DNA from: Streptomyces sp. ACA25
GTDB taxonomy: Bacteria; Actinomycetota; Actinomycetes; Streptomycetales; Streptomycetaceae
Direction of reading: 5' to 3'
Length of the DNA: 64,000 nucleotides
NCBI RefSeq assembly: GCF_028200735.1
Contig: NZ_JAQKPV010000002.1
Coordinates: 186,001-250,000 of the forward strand
Made by a program: the position numbers and the translations under genes. The notes under the pieces are model-generated. The model was not told the DNA's origin and made no database searches. It was given only the letters and a program-made list of their open reading frames with translations. How positions within the stretch are numbered: the first letter of the stretch is position 1; the number at the start of each line of letters is the position of its first letter. Below are positions 52,283 through 60,502 of the stretch, one piece after another.

Positions 52283-53067
52283 GCGGATCCGCCTTCCCCG
52301 GTGTGCGCCGCGGTCAGCACCGGAGAGGGCTGCTCCGGCTGCGCCGACGCCCCCTGCGGCGACCGGTGGTGCAGCGCCTTGCGGAGGTGCGAACGGCCAC
52401 GGTGAATACGGCTGCGCACCGTGCCCAGCTTCACCCCGAGCGTGGTGGCGATCTCCTCATAGCTCAGGCCCTCGATGTCACAGAGCACCACCGCGGCCCG
52501 GAAATCCGGGGCAAGGGTGTCCAGGGCGAGCTGGACGTCGGCGTCGAAGTGGGTGTCGTTGAAGTGCTGCTGCGGCGAGGGCTCACGGCTGGGAAGCCGC
52601 TCGGCCGCGTCGTCACCGAGCGCGTCGAACCGGATGCGCTGCTTGCGGCGGACCGTGTCGAGAAAGAGGTTGGTGGTGATGCGATGCAACCAGCCCTCGA
52701 ACGTGCCGGGTGTGTAGGTCGACAGCGAGCGGAACACCCGGACGAAAACCTCCTGGGTGAGGTCCTCCGCGTCATGCTGATTACCGGTCAGCCGGTAGGC
52801 GAGCCGGTAGACCCGAGCGCTGTGGGTGCTGACGATCTCCTCCCAGCTGGGTGGAGTCCACGCCTGACCATCGGCGCCCGTACCGAATGTCGCGGTGGCG
52901 GTGGTGCCGTCAGCGGTGGCGGTGGCGGCCTTGGCACGGTCAGCGGTGTCAGTCACGGAATGTGGTCCGCCGGCAGACCTCCGGAAGCGCATGCGCACTC
53001 CCCGGCCCACGGACGCGACCGCACCTCCCCTGTCGGATCTGGTGGTGTCCGGTGGAGTCCTTACCAT
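52279..53067 (-). CDS. ECF sigma factor (mycobacterial SigE-like)
   Basis: A 262-aa ECF-type sigma factor. Region 2 is clear ([36 protein letters not shown]), and region 4 holds the helix-turn-helix ([21 protein letters not shown]). The N-terminal ~75 residues are an extension. Start 53067 has GAGG five bases upstream; a GTG at 53073 and internal starts at 52992 and 52957 could make shorter forms, as multiple starts are known for mycobacterial SigE. The name sigE is avoided because S. coelicolor SigE is a different protein. Divergent from the O-methyltransferase gene. Confidence 0.9.
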   Translation of the reverse strand: MVRTPPDTTRSDRGGAVASVGRGVRMRFRRSAGGPHSVTDTADRAKAATATADGTTATATFGTGADGQAWTPPSWEEIVSTHSARVYRLAYRLTGNQHDAEDLTQEVFVRVFRSLSTYTPGTFEGWLHRITTNLFLDTVRRKQRIRFDALGDDAAERLPSREPSPQQHFNDTHFDADVQLALDTLAPDFRAAVVLCDIEGLSYEEIATTLGVKLGTVRSRIHRGRSHLRKALHHRSPQGASAQPEQPSPVLTAAHTGEGGSA

Positions 53068-53213
53068 AGCCACCTCGCCCGTTAGCTCCGGATAAGCATT
53101 GTTGACCGGCCCGCGGTCCGCGCCGTGCGGACTCCGCTGTGGGATGAACGCCCGGTCCCCGCGTCCGGTTCCCCCCGGGAGTCGATACAGTCAAAGCGCG
53201 TGGCAGACGGGGA

Positions 53214-53225
53214 CAGGAGAGGGCC
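53214..53225 (+). promoter_or_regulatory. Ribosome-binding site that points to an ATT start
   Basis: AGGAG (53215-53219) stands six bases before ATT at 53226-53228. The open frame contains no ATG, GTG, TTG or CTG between the preceding in-frame stop (53145-53147) and this point, and conserved protein sequence begins directly after it. Confidence 0.6.
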
Positions 53226-53876
53226 ATTACCGGCAATCGGCTGACGAGCTGGGCGTTCGCCGAGGCGTACGGCGCACCGGACGCCGATTCCGCCGAGGGG
53301 GCGGCCCTGAGCTGGGCTCGTGAGCGCGCCCAGGAGGCCGGGCTCCGCACCGTCTCGCCCGGTACCGGGGACGTTCTGCGGATGCTCGCCGCGAGCACCG
53401 GCGCCAAGGCCGTGGTGGAGATCGGCACCGGCACCGGGATATCCGGCCTCTACCTGCTCCAGGGCATGCGCGCCGACGGCGTCCTGACCACCGTCGACAT
53501 GGAGCCCGAGCGGCAGCAGTTCGCCCGGCAGGCGTTCCGCGCGGCCGGCTTCGCAGCCAACCGCGCCCGGTTCATCCCCGGCCATGCCTCCGACGTCCTG
53601 CCCCGGCTCGCCGACGGCGGCTACGACCTGGTGTTCTGCGACGGTGACCGCGACGGGTACGGGTACTGCCTGGAGGAGTCGATGCGCCTGCTGCGCCCGG
53701 GCGGCGTCGTCTGTTTCGCCGGCGTCTTCGCGGACGGGCGCACCGTCGACTCCGCTGCGCAGCCCGCGGAGGTGCTCGGACTGCGGGAGCTGCTGTGGAC
53801 GATCCGGGAGAGCGAGGAGCTGGTACCCGCGCTGCTCCCCGTCGGTGACGGCCTGCTGTGCGCGGTCAGGAAGTGA
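53226..53876 (+). CDS. SAM-dependent O-methyltransferase (family 3), probable ATT start
   Basis: A 216-aa methyltransferase of the O-methyltransferase family 3. The SAM site is AVVEIGTGTGISGLYLLQGM, followed by VDMEPERQQFARQAF and DLVFCDGDRDGY. The only ATG in frame is at 53382, which would remove ~50 conserved residues (NRLTSWAFAEAYG, EAGLRTVSPGTGDVLRML). The frame is open back to 53148 without any standard start. An ATT at 53226 with a well-placed Shine-Dalgarno is the best candidate. Divergent from the sigma factor, as Rv1220c and sigE are in mycobacteria. Substrate unknown. Confidence 0.85.
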   Translation: MTGNRLTSWAFAEAYGAPDADSAEGAALSWARERAQEAGLRTVSPGTGDVLRMLAASTGAKAVVEIGTGTGISGLYLLQGMRADGVLTTVDMEPERQQFARQAFRAAGFAANRARFIPGHASDVLPRLADGGYDLVFCDGDRDGYGYCLEESMRLLRPGGVVCFAGVFADGRTVDSAAQPAEVLGLRELLWTIRESEELVPALLPVGDGLLCAVRK

Positions 53877-53932
53877 GCGGTGGTCCGCGATGATGTCCGG
53901 CCCCGCGACCGCGGCCCGGGTGCGCGCACCGC

Positions 53933-53968
53933 GCTGCCCCGGGCGCAGGGAAAACGCTCCGGGGCAGC
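53933..53968. terminator. Hairpin after the O-methyltransferase
   Basis: A perfect 10-bp stem (53933-53942 with 53959-53968) has a 16-base loop and sits between the convergent O-methyltransferase and DUF3117 genes. Confidence 0.5.
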
Positions 53969-53997
53969 TCAGCAGGATTCAGGCCGGTGGGCGGGGG

Positions 53998-54165
53998 TCA
54001 GCCGCACACCTTCTTCAGTTCCTCATCGAGTGCGACCGCTTCGTCCGGGGTCAGCTCGACGACGAGCCGCCCGCCGCCTTCGAGCGGAACGCGCATGATG
54101 ATGCCCCGCCCCTCCTTGTTCACCTCGAGCGGGCCATCGCCCGTCCGCGGCTTCATGGCCGCCAT
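53998..54165 (-). CDS. DUF3117 family protein (55 aa)
   Basis: A 55-aa protein beginning MAAMKPRTGDGPLEVNKEGR and continuing with IIMRVPLEGGGRLVVELTP, ending ALDEELKKVCG. This is a near-invariant actinobacterial family (Rv1211 in M. tuberculosis) of unknown function. It is easily missed because of its size. The ATG at 54165 has AAGGGGA six bases upstream. Confidence 0.92.
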   Translation of the reverse strand: MAAMKPRTGDGPLEVNKEGRGIIMRVPLEGGGRLVVELTPDEAVALDEELKKVCG

Positions 54166-54478
54166 GCTCGTTCCCCTTCCTGAAACCAGCTCGTCGCAGC
54201 CGACAACCCAGACGTCACCGGCATCGAACAGATTGCTTCTTCACCATTATCCCGCATGGAATGACCCGATGACCAACATCGGTGAGTATCCCTTCGGCAA
54301 CACGTACCCGCAAAACGCCGCAATCCGGGGAAGGAGCCGCATTGCCGCACCGATCTCCCCGGCGCCTCGCCGACGGAGAATGGCGTACGTCACTCTTTCA
54401 CCTCCCACGGCCACCGGCGCCGGGTGAGGGCCGGGGCACCACCTGCCGGTGATCCGGACATGCGTCATGCTGTGGCGC
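54166..54478. other. Divergent promoter region between DUF3117 and the crotonase gene
   Basis: 313 bases with no convincing coding frame. The part near 54225-54330 is AT-richer than the surroundings. An inverted CATGCG/CGCATG pair (54459-54464 with 54476-54481) overlaps the crotonase ATG and could be an operator; no Shine-Dalgarno precedes that ATG. Confidence 0.4.
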
Positions 54479-55273
54479 ATGGCTGACACCGACACCGTGC
54501 GCTACGACGTGACCGACCAGCTGGCCACCATCACGCTGGACCGCCCCGGGGCGATGAACGCTCTCGACATCGCCACGAAAGAAGCGCTTCGCGCCGCCCT
54601 GCACCGGGCCGCGGAGGACCCGGAGGTACGGGCCGTTCTTCTGACCGGCTCAGGGCGAGCCTTCTGCGTGGGGCAGGACCTGAAAGAGCACATCGGGGAG
54701 CTGTCACAGGGCGGCGGCTCGGCGCTGAACACCGTGGCGGTCCACTACAACCCGATCGTCAACGCCATCGCGGAGATGCGGAAGCCGGTGGTGGCAGGCG
54801 TCAACGGAGTCGCGGCGGGCGCCGGGATGGGCTTCGCGCTGGCCGCCGACTACCGAGTGGTCGCGGAGAGCGCCACCTTCACCACGGCCTTCGCCGGCAT
54901 CGCTCTGACGGCGGACTCCGGGCTGTCCTGGACGCTTCCCCGGCTGATCGGCGCAGGCCGGGCGGCCGACCTGCTGCTCTTCCCCCGCAAGATCGACGCC
55001 CGGGAGGCGGAGCGGCTGGGAATCGCCCAGCAGGTGGTCGCCGACGAGGAGCTCGCAGCGGTGTCCACCGAGGTCGCCCGCCGGCTGGCCGCAGGCCCGA
55101 CGGTCGCCTACGCGGCGATCAAGGAATCGCTCGCCCACGCGGCGGGGCACACCCTGGCGGAGTCCCTCGAACGCGAAGGGGAACTGCAGGTCCGGGCCGG
55201 TGACTCCGAGGACCACCACGCGGCGGTGGCGGCGTTCGTGGCCAAGGAAAAGCCGGTCTTCCGCGGCAGGTGA
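54479..55273 (+). CDS. Enoyl-CoA hydratase/isomerase family protein (PaaG-like)
   Basis: A 264-aa crotonase. The oxyanion-hole motifs are FCVGQDLKEH and NGVAAGAGMGFALAAD. The catalytic segment reads GIALTADSGLSWTLPRLIG, with Asp rather than the paired glutamates of hydratases, which is the arrangement of PaaG-type ring isomerases. It may act on a CoA ester isomerisation rather than hydration; the substrate is unknown. No other phenylacetate gene is nearby. The ATG at 54479 is the family-like start; upstream in-frame ATGs add only 4-10 residues. Confidence 0.9.
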   Translation: MADTDTVRYDVTDQLATITLDRPGAMNALDIATKEALRAALHRAAEDPEVRAVLLTGSGRAFCVGQDLKEHIGELSQGGGSALNTVAVHYNPIVNAIAEMRKPVVAGVNGVAAGAGMGFALAADYRVVAESATFTTAFAGIALTADSGLSWTLPRLIGAGRAADLLLFPRKIDAREAERLGIAQQVVADEELAAVSTEVARRLAAGPTVAYAAIKESLAHAAGHTLAESLEREGELQVRAGDSEDHHAAVAAFVAKEKPVFRGR

Positions 55274-55303
55274 GCCGGGTTCCCCGGTCAGCGACTCCAA
55301 GGT

Positions 55304-55334
55304 CGGCGCTCCCGCAGGCCGGCGCTCCCGCAGG
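55304..55334. repeat. Tandem 16-bp repeat, two copies
   Basis: The 15-base unit at 55304-55318 (CGGCGCTCCCGCAGG) recurs at 55320-55334, immediately before the stop codon of the DivIVA-domain gene. Two copies only; significance unknown. Confidence 0.7.
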
Positions 55335-55736
55335 TCAGTGCGGTTCCTGCGGACCGGCCGGGCCGGACGGGGCTCCCGTGGACGGAAGGCCCGGTGCCTC
55401 CCCGGAGGCCGGTACCGCCGGTGGCCGGTCGCCGGACAGTGCGGTCTCGAGCTCGGTGATCCGGGCCTCGCGTTCGGCCAGTTCGGCGGCGAGCCGGTCC
55501 AGCACATCGTCGACCTCCGCCATGCGGTAGCCGCGCGCCGCGACAGGAAGCCGGACCGCTACCACGTCGGCCGGTCCGACCGGACGGTCCCGCGGCAGCG
55601 GGTCGTCCGGCCGGTCCGGCTCCGCGTCCGGCAGACCGCCGGTCGTGGGCCCGCCCGAGCCGTCGCCGCTGCCCAGCACCGCCAGCGTGACGCCGGCCAC
55701 CACCACGACCATCACCGCCATCAAGAACCAGAACAC
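55335..55736 (-). CDS. DivIVA-domain membrane protein
   Basis: A 133-aa protein: an N-terminal transmembrane helix (WFLMAVMVVVVAGVTLAVLG), a Gly/Pro linker, then a DivIVA-like motif (ARGYRMAEVDDVLDRLAAEL) that begins a short coiled coil. It resembles Rv1209. DivIVA proteins mark cell poles and division sites; this short form is a likely membrane-bound partner. The ATG is at 55736. Confidence 0.82.
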   Translation of the reverse strand: MFWFLMAVMVVVVAGVTLAVLGSGDGSGGPTTGGLPDAEPDRPDDPLPRDRPVGPADVVAVRLPVAARGYRMAEVDDVLDRLAAELAEREARITELETALSGDRPPAVPASGEAPGLPSTGAPSGPAGPQEPH

Positions 55737-55840
55737 GGCCGTCTCCCCTTGCCCTCACTCGGCTGCTGTTGCCGTCGATCGTCCCACGCCGCGGAGACGG
55801 CCGTCCGCGGACGGTCCGGGCCCCGCCGTATCCTCGCTGC

Positions 55841-56701
55841 ATGCTGCGACTGGGAACCCGCGAGTTTGCGACCGACGAACCGGTGATCATGGCCATCGTC
55901 AACCGCACCCCGGACTCGTTCTACGACCAGGGCGCGACCTTCCTCGACGAGCCGGCGCTGGACCGGGTCGGACAGGCGGTCGACGAGGGTGCCGCGATCG
56001 TGGACATCGGAGGGGTGAAGGCCGGACCCGGTGCGGCGGTGGACGCCGCCGAGGAGATCCGGCGCACGGTGGGCTTCGTCGGCGAGGTCCGCCGGCGGCA
56101 CCCGGACGTGGTGATCAGCGTGGACACCTGGCGGCACGAGGTCGGGGAAGCCGTCTGCGCAGCCGGAGCCGACCTGCTGAACGACGCCTGGGGCGGGGTC
56201 GATCCGAAGCTCGCCGAGGTCGCCGCCCGGCACGGGGCCGGCCTGGTGTGCACGCACACCGGCGGGGCGCAGCCCCGTACCCGGCCGCACCGGGTGGCGT
56301 ACCGGGACGTGATGGCCGACATCCTGGAGGTCACCGCGGGACTGGCCGAGCGTGCCGTGCGGCTCGGCGTACGCCGTGACGCGATCCTCATCGACCCCGG
56401 TCACGACTTCGGCAAGTCCACCCGGCACTCCCTGGAGGCCACCCGCCGGCTCGACGAGATGACGGCCACCGGCTGGCCGGTGCTGGTATCGCTGTCCAAC
56501 AAGGACTTCGTCGGTGAGACGCTGGATGTCCCGCTGAAGGAACGGCTGGTCGGGACGCTGGCCACCACCGCGGTCTCCGCCTGGCTGGGTGCCCGGGTCT
56601 ACCGGGTGCACGAGGTGGCCGAGACCCGCCAGGTGCTCGAGATGGTGGCGGCCATCGCCGGTCACCGGCCCCCACGGGTGGCCCGCCGCGGCCTCGCCTG
56701 A
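55841..56701 (+). CDS. folP2: Dihydropteroate synthase-like protein FolP2
   Basis: A 286-aa TIM barrel of the DHPS family, related to mycobacterial FolP2 (Rv1207). Pterin- and phosphate-binding motifs are recognisable (IVNRTPDSFYD, IVDIGGVKAGPG, SVDTWRHE, NDAWGG, DPGHDFGK). The loops around the p-aminobenzoate site differ from the folate-pathway FolP, and the mycobacterial paralogue is reported not to replace FolP, so a folate role should not be assumed. The ATG is at 55841. Confidence 0.9.
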   Translation: MLRLGTREFATDEPVIMAIVNRTPDSFYDQGATFLDEPALDRVGQAVDEGAAIVDIGGVKAGPGAAVDAAEEIRRTVGFVGEVRRRHPDVVISVDTWRHEVGEAVCAAGADLLNDAWGGVDPKLAEVAARHGAGLVCTHTGGAQPRTRPHRVAYRDVMADILEVTAGLAERAVRLGVRRDAILIDPGHDFGKSTRHSLEATRRLDEMTATGWPVLVSLSNKDFVGETLDVPLKERLVGTLATTAVSAWLGARVYRVHEVAETRQVLEMVAAIAGHRPPRVARRGLA

Positions 56702-56723
56702 CGGGGCCGGGCGGGCTCGGGGC

Positions 56724-57467
56724 TCACGGCTTGGTCACCAGAGCCACGGCCTCGTCGACATCGTCGGTGAGGTGGAAGAGGTTCTCGTCCTTGGCGCTCG
56801 CCTTGCCCTCGCTGATGACCTTGCTCCGGATCCAGTCGACCAGGCCCTGCCAGTAGTCCGTGCCGAGGAGCACGATCGGAAAGTGGGTCACCTTCTGGGT
56901 CTGCACCAGGGTCATCGCCTCGAACAGCTCGTCCAGCGTGCCGAACCCGCCCGGCAGGACGACGAAGCCCCGCGCGTATTTCACGAACATCGTCTTCCGG
57001 ACGAAGAAATAGCGGAAGTTCACCCCGATATCGACGTGCGAGTTCAACCCTTGCTCGAAGGGCAGCTCGATCCCCAGACCGACCGAGACCCCGCCGCCCT
57101 CACGGGCCCCCCGGTTCGCCCCCTCCATCGCACCCGGCCCACCGCCGGTGATCACCGCGAAGCCGGCGTCCACCAGCCCGCGGCCGACCCGGACCGCCAG
57201 GTCGTACTCCACGGTGCCCGGAGGCGTGCGCGCCGAACCGAAGACGCTCACCGCCGGACCGAGCTCGGCCAGCGCCCCGAAGCCTTCGACGAACTCGGCC
57301 TGGATGCGCAGCACCCGCCACGGATCACCGTGCACCCAGTCCGACGGGCCGGTGCTGTCCAGCAGCCGCTGATCGGTGGTGCCGGGCACCACCTGGCCCC
57401 GACGTCGCACGACCGGGCCGAGGCGCTGCTCCCCCCGGTGCTCGGAAGGCTGTTCCCCGATGCTCAT
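56724..57467 (-). CDS. LOG family (TIGR00730) nucleotide 5'-monophosphate phosphoribohydrolase-like protein
   Basis: A 247-aa Rossmann-type protein with the LOG signatures GGGPGAMEG and PGGFGTLDELFEA. LOG enzymes release the base from nucleotide monophosphates; Rv1205 is the mycobacterial homologue. The extra ~40 N-terminal residues before the domain are common in this subgroup. The ATG at 57467 has AAGGAG six bases upstream. Convergent with folP2. Confidence 0.9.
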   Translation of the reverse strand: MSIGEQPSEHRGEQRLGPVVRRRGQVVPGTTDQRLLDSTGPSDWVHGDPWRVLRIQAEFVEGFGALAELGPAVSVFGSARTPPGTVEYDLAVRVGRGLVDAGFAVITGGGPGAMEGANRGAREGGGVSVGLGIELPFEQGLNSHVDIGVNFRYFFVRKTMFVKYARGFVVLPGGFGTLDELFEAMTLVQTQKVTHFPIVLLGTDYWQGLVDWIRSKVISEGKASAKDENLFHLTDDVDEAVALVTKP

Positions 57468-57569
57468 TCCGTACTCCTTAGCGCCTGGTCTTCCCCCTGC
57501 AGGTTACGTCCCGGGAGTGAAGTGCGGCGGGCCGCCGGACGAACGGGCAGCCGTTCGGGGCGGAACATC

Positions 57570-58649
57570 TCAGTCACCGAGCCAGGCCCGCAGTCGCTCC
57601 TCGCAGTGCAGGATGAGCGCGGTGTCCACGTGCTCGTCCCGCTTGTGCGCCAGGTTCGGGTCGCCGGGGCCGTAGTTGACCGCGGGCACGCCGAGGGCGC
57701 TGAACCGGGACACGTCGGTCCAGCCGTACTTCGGCCGGGCCCGGCCGCCCACCGCCGCCATGAAGTCCCGGGCCGCGGGGTGTCCCAGCCCCGGCAGAGC
57801 GCCCGGTGAATGGTCGTCGACGGTGTACTCCGCGACGCCGCAGCCCTCGAACACCTCCATGACGTGCGCCACCGCCTCCTCCTCGCTGCGGTCCGGTGCG
57901 TAGCGGTAGTTGACCGTCACGGTGCAGGCGTCCGGGATGACATTGCCTGCCACCCCGCCCTCGATCCGCACGGCGTTCAGGCCCTCGCGGTACTCCAGGC
58001 CGTCGATCACCGGGCGCCGGGGCCGGTACCCGGCCAGCCGGCCGAGCACCGGGGCGGCGGCGTGGACGGCGTTCTCCCCCAACCAGCTCCGGGCCGAGTG
58101 GGCCCGCTGCCCGGACAGCAGCAGCAGCATCCGCAGGGTGCCCTGGCAGCCGCCCTCGACCTCCCCGCCGGACGGCTCGAGGAGCACCGCGAAGTCGGCG
58201 GCCAGCCACTCCGGATGTGCTGCGGCGAGGTGCCCCAGACCGTTCCGCTCGGCCTCGACCTCCTCGTTGTCGTAGAACACGAAGGTCAGGTCGCGGTTCG
58301 GCTCGGACAGCGTCGCGGCGATGCGCAGCTGCACCGCGACGCCTGCCTTCATGTCGCTGGTGCCGCAGCCCCACAGCAGCCCGTCCGCATCGAGCCGGGA
58401 CGGCAGGTTCCCGGCGACCGGCACCGTGTCGAGGTGCCCCGCGAGCACCACCCGCTCCGCGCGGCCCAGTTCGGTACGGGCCACGACGTTGTTGCCGAAC
58501 CGGTCCACCCTCAGGTGGGGCAGCGCGCGCAGGGCCGTCTCCACGGCGTCGGCGAGCGGCTCCTCGGAACCGCTGACCGAGGGGATGTCGACGAGCTGCG
58601 CGGTGAGCGCGGCCGCGTCCGGACCGAGGTCGAGTACGGGTCGCTGCAT
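57570..58649 (-). CDS. dapE: Succinyl-diaminopimelate desuccinylase DapE
   Basis: A 359-aa M20-family metallohydrolase. It releases succinate to give LL-diaminopimelate, the precursor of lysine and peptidoglycan. Metal-ligand motifs are [20 protein letters not shown] and [13 protein letters not shown], followed by the second-domain [10 protein letters not shown] stretch. Start 58649 (MQRPVLDLG) matches the actinobacterial family; the frame extends upstream to 58751. The transaminase DapC of the preceding pathway step is encoded at 60503-61597. Confidence 0.93.
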   Translation of the reverse strand: MQRPVLDLGPDAAALTAQLVDIPSVSGSEEPLADAVETALRALPHLRVDRFGNNVVARTELGRAERVVLAGHLDTVPVAGNLPSRLDADGLLWGCGTSDMKAGVAVQLRIAATLSEPNRDLTFVFYDNEEVEAERNGLGHLAAAHPEWLAADFAVLLEPSGGEVEGGCQGTLRMLLLLSGQRAHSARSWLGENAVHAAAPVLGRLAGYRPRRPVIDGLEYREGLNAVRIEGGVAGNVIPDACTVTVNYRYAPDRSEEEAVAHVMEVFEGCGVAEYTVDDHSPGALPGLGHPAARDFMAAVGGRARPKYGWTDVSRFSALGVPAVNYGPGDPNLAHKRDEHVDTALILHCEERLRAWLGD

Positions 58650-58704
58650 GGAGGCGAGGGTACCCGCGGCGCAGTACGGGCCCGCACCGGTTACCTTATG
58701 TCGC

Positions 58705-59631
58705 GTGCCTCCCCCGACTGCCGCTCCCCCGCGTCCCCCGCGCCCGGACACTCCCGGGCCGCCGCCCCGCCGCAGGCTGTTCCGCGCCGGCTCGGCGGCG
58801 GCGGTACTTCTCGGCCTGGTGGCTTACGCGGTGGTGCACTACGAGTCGGGCGGCGCCCGGGCACCGCACTGCACGGTGGCCGGACGGGAGGACGGCGAGC
58901 CCTACACGCTGCAGCCGCAGCAGGCGGCCAACGCCGCCACCATCGAGGCGGTGGGTTCGGCCCGGGAACTGCCGGAAAGGGCGGTGACCATAGCCATCGC
59001 CACCGCGATGCAGGAGTCCAGCCTGCGCAACATCGACTACGGCGACCGGGATTCCCTCGGGCTCTTCCAGCAACGGCCCTCCATGGGCTGGGGCTCCGAG
59101 GAGGAGATCATGGATCCTGTCTACGCCTCGGGCAAGTTCTACGATCACCTGGTGCTCGTCCCGGACTACCTGGACATGCCGCTGACCGAGGCTGCCCAGG
59201 AGGTCCAGCGCAGCGCCTTCCCGGACGAGTACGCCAAGCACGAGCCGGACGCCGCCGCTCTGGCCGCGGCGCTGACCGGACGTTCGGCGGCGGCGCTCAA
59301 CTGCCATCCCGGCACTCCCCCTGCGGCCGGCGACCCGGAGGAGATCACCAGCAGGCTGAGCCGGGAGTTCGGGGAGGCGGTGGCTCCGCTCGGCGGGCCC
59401 GCCGAGGTCGTCGTGCCGGTTGCCCCGGGCAATGAGCGGCAGGGCTGGGAACTGGCGCACTGGGCGGTGGCGCACTCCGCTGAGCTGGGCATAGCGCGCA
59501 TCGACCACGCGGGGATGACCTGGGAGGCGCGCCGGTCCTCGCGCGGCTGGCAGGAGACGGGCGGGGCGGATGCGGGTGATGCCCGCGGGACCTCGGCGGA
59601 ACTGCGACTGACCGTCGCCCTCGCGGAGTGA
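58705..59631 (+). CDS. Membrane-anchored lysozyme-like (SLT-type) protein
   Basis: A 308-aa protein with a Pro-rich N-terminus, a transmembrane helix ([18 protein letters not shown]) and an extracytoplasmic domain of lytic-transglycosylase type: [12 protein letters not shown] with a candidate catalytic Glu, then [15 protein letters not shown]. The C-terminal half ([20 protein letters not shown]) is like a small accessory domain. The GTG at 58705 has no Shine-Dalgarno; CTTATG a few bases upstream could be a -10 for a leaderless message. Hydrolysis of peptidoglycan is not certain. Confidence 0.8.
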   Translation: MPPPTAAPPRPPRPDTPGPPPRRRLFRAGSAAAVLLGLVAYAVVHYESGGARAPHCTVAGREDGEPYTLQPQQAANAATIEAVGSARELPERAVTIAIATAMQESSLRNIDYGDRDSLGLFQQRPSMGWGSEEEIMDPVYASGKFYDHLVLVPDYLDMPLTEAAQEVQRSAFPDEYAKHEPDAAALAAALTGRSAAALNCHPGTPPAAGDPEEITSRLSREFGEAVAPLGGPAEVVVPVAPGNERQGWELAHWAVAHSAELGIARIDHAGMTWEARRSSRGWQETGGADAGDARGTSAELRLTVALAE

Positions 59632-60026
59632 CGCACCGGGCCGCCGGTGGGCCGCCCCGGGCCGGGCCGGTGCCCTCCACGGACGGCACCGGGAGCCGCT
59701 ACAACGGCCCAGGACATTCGTGCGGCATTTCACCCGACCGAGTGGATCCTCGGTGCTCCGGACTCCCGGGAAGTCGGTGGCCCGGCCCTCTGCGTCTCCG
59801 GGAATTCCCTGCCGGCACGGCGATGTGACGTTTCTTCAGAAGTCCTCGGAAAGCGTCGGTGAACCAGGACAACAGAAGCCGATAATGCGACGCGTTACCA
59901 AGCCTTTACCTGGCCCGGCCGCAACCTGAAGGGGCTCCACGGCGATAGGCACTGCGTCCGGACGGTCTTCCCGGCCGGACAGCACCGCATCATCCGAGTT
60001 GAGTATCTCTCCGCCGAAGGAGCAAC
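59632..60026. other. 395-base intergenic stretch upstream of a secreted protein gene
   Basis: No gene seen. The stretch, especially 59810-60020, is AT-richer than its surroundings and probably contains the promoter and 5' leader of the secreted-protein gene. I could not match any known riboswitch consensus by eye. Confidence 0.45.
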
Positions 60027-60437
60027 ATGTCCCACCCCCTGAAGCGCCGCATGGCCAAGGCCGCCCTCGTGCTCGCCGCCGGCGCGGCCCCCGTCGTCGG
60101 TGCTGCCGGCGCCGCCAGCGCCGCGGCACTGCCGCAGGCCACGGACCTGGGCGGGCTGAGCAACGTCGACGGCGCCCTGGTCGGCGACGTCACCGACTCC
60201 ACCACCGAACTGGCGGGGGAGGCCGGAGGCGAAGCCGTCAGGACCGCCGTACCGGCGGCCGGCCGGACCGTCGGTGTCGCGGGCCGCAGCGCCACCCCGG
60301 TGGCCCAGGACACCGCCGGGAGCGCCGCGGGCGACGCCGGCACCATCCTCGGCGAAACCGCCTCGTCGGCCATGGGCAGCGGGCTGCCGAACACCGGGTC
60401 GCTGGGCGGTCTCCCCCTCGGGAGCCTGGGAATCTGA
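60027..60437 (+). CDS. Small secreted protein of unknown function
   Basis: A 136-aa protein with a signal peptide (RRMAKAALVLAAGAAPVVGA, cleavage near ASA-AALPQ) and a mature part low in charge, rich in Ala, Gly, Thr and Leu (GLSNVDGALVGDVTDST ... LPNTGSLGGLPLGSLGI). No cysteine is present in the mature protein. The ATG at 60027 has AAGGAG. The long leader (59632-60026) and strong terminator suggest a separately regulated monocistronic gene. Confidence 0.8.
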   Translation: MSHPLKRRMAKAALVLAAGAAPVVGAAGAASAAALPQATDLGGLSNVDGALVGDVTDSTTELAGEAGGEAVRTAVPAAGRTVGVAGRSATPVAQDTAGSAAGDAGTILGETASSAMGSGLPNTGSLGGLPLGSLGI

Positions 60438-60447
60438 ATCATCCCGG

Positions 60448-60485
60448 CCGGACGGGGCCCGGGAGCGTTCCCGGGCCCCGTCCGG
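60448..60485. terminator. Strong bidirectional terminator
   Basis: A perfect 17-bp stem (60448-60464 with 60469-60485) with a GCGT loop lies between the convergent secreted-protein and dapC genes. Confidence 0.85.
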
Positions 60486-60502
60486 CGGCCGGTCCGTCCG
60501 GC

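Noticed and set aside
59632-60026. Riboswitch before the small secreted protein
   Set aside because: No consensus of a known riboswitch could be matched by eye; a covariance search would be needed, so only an intergenic stretch is listed.
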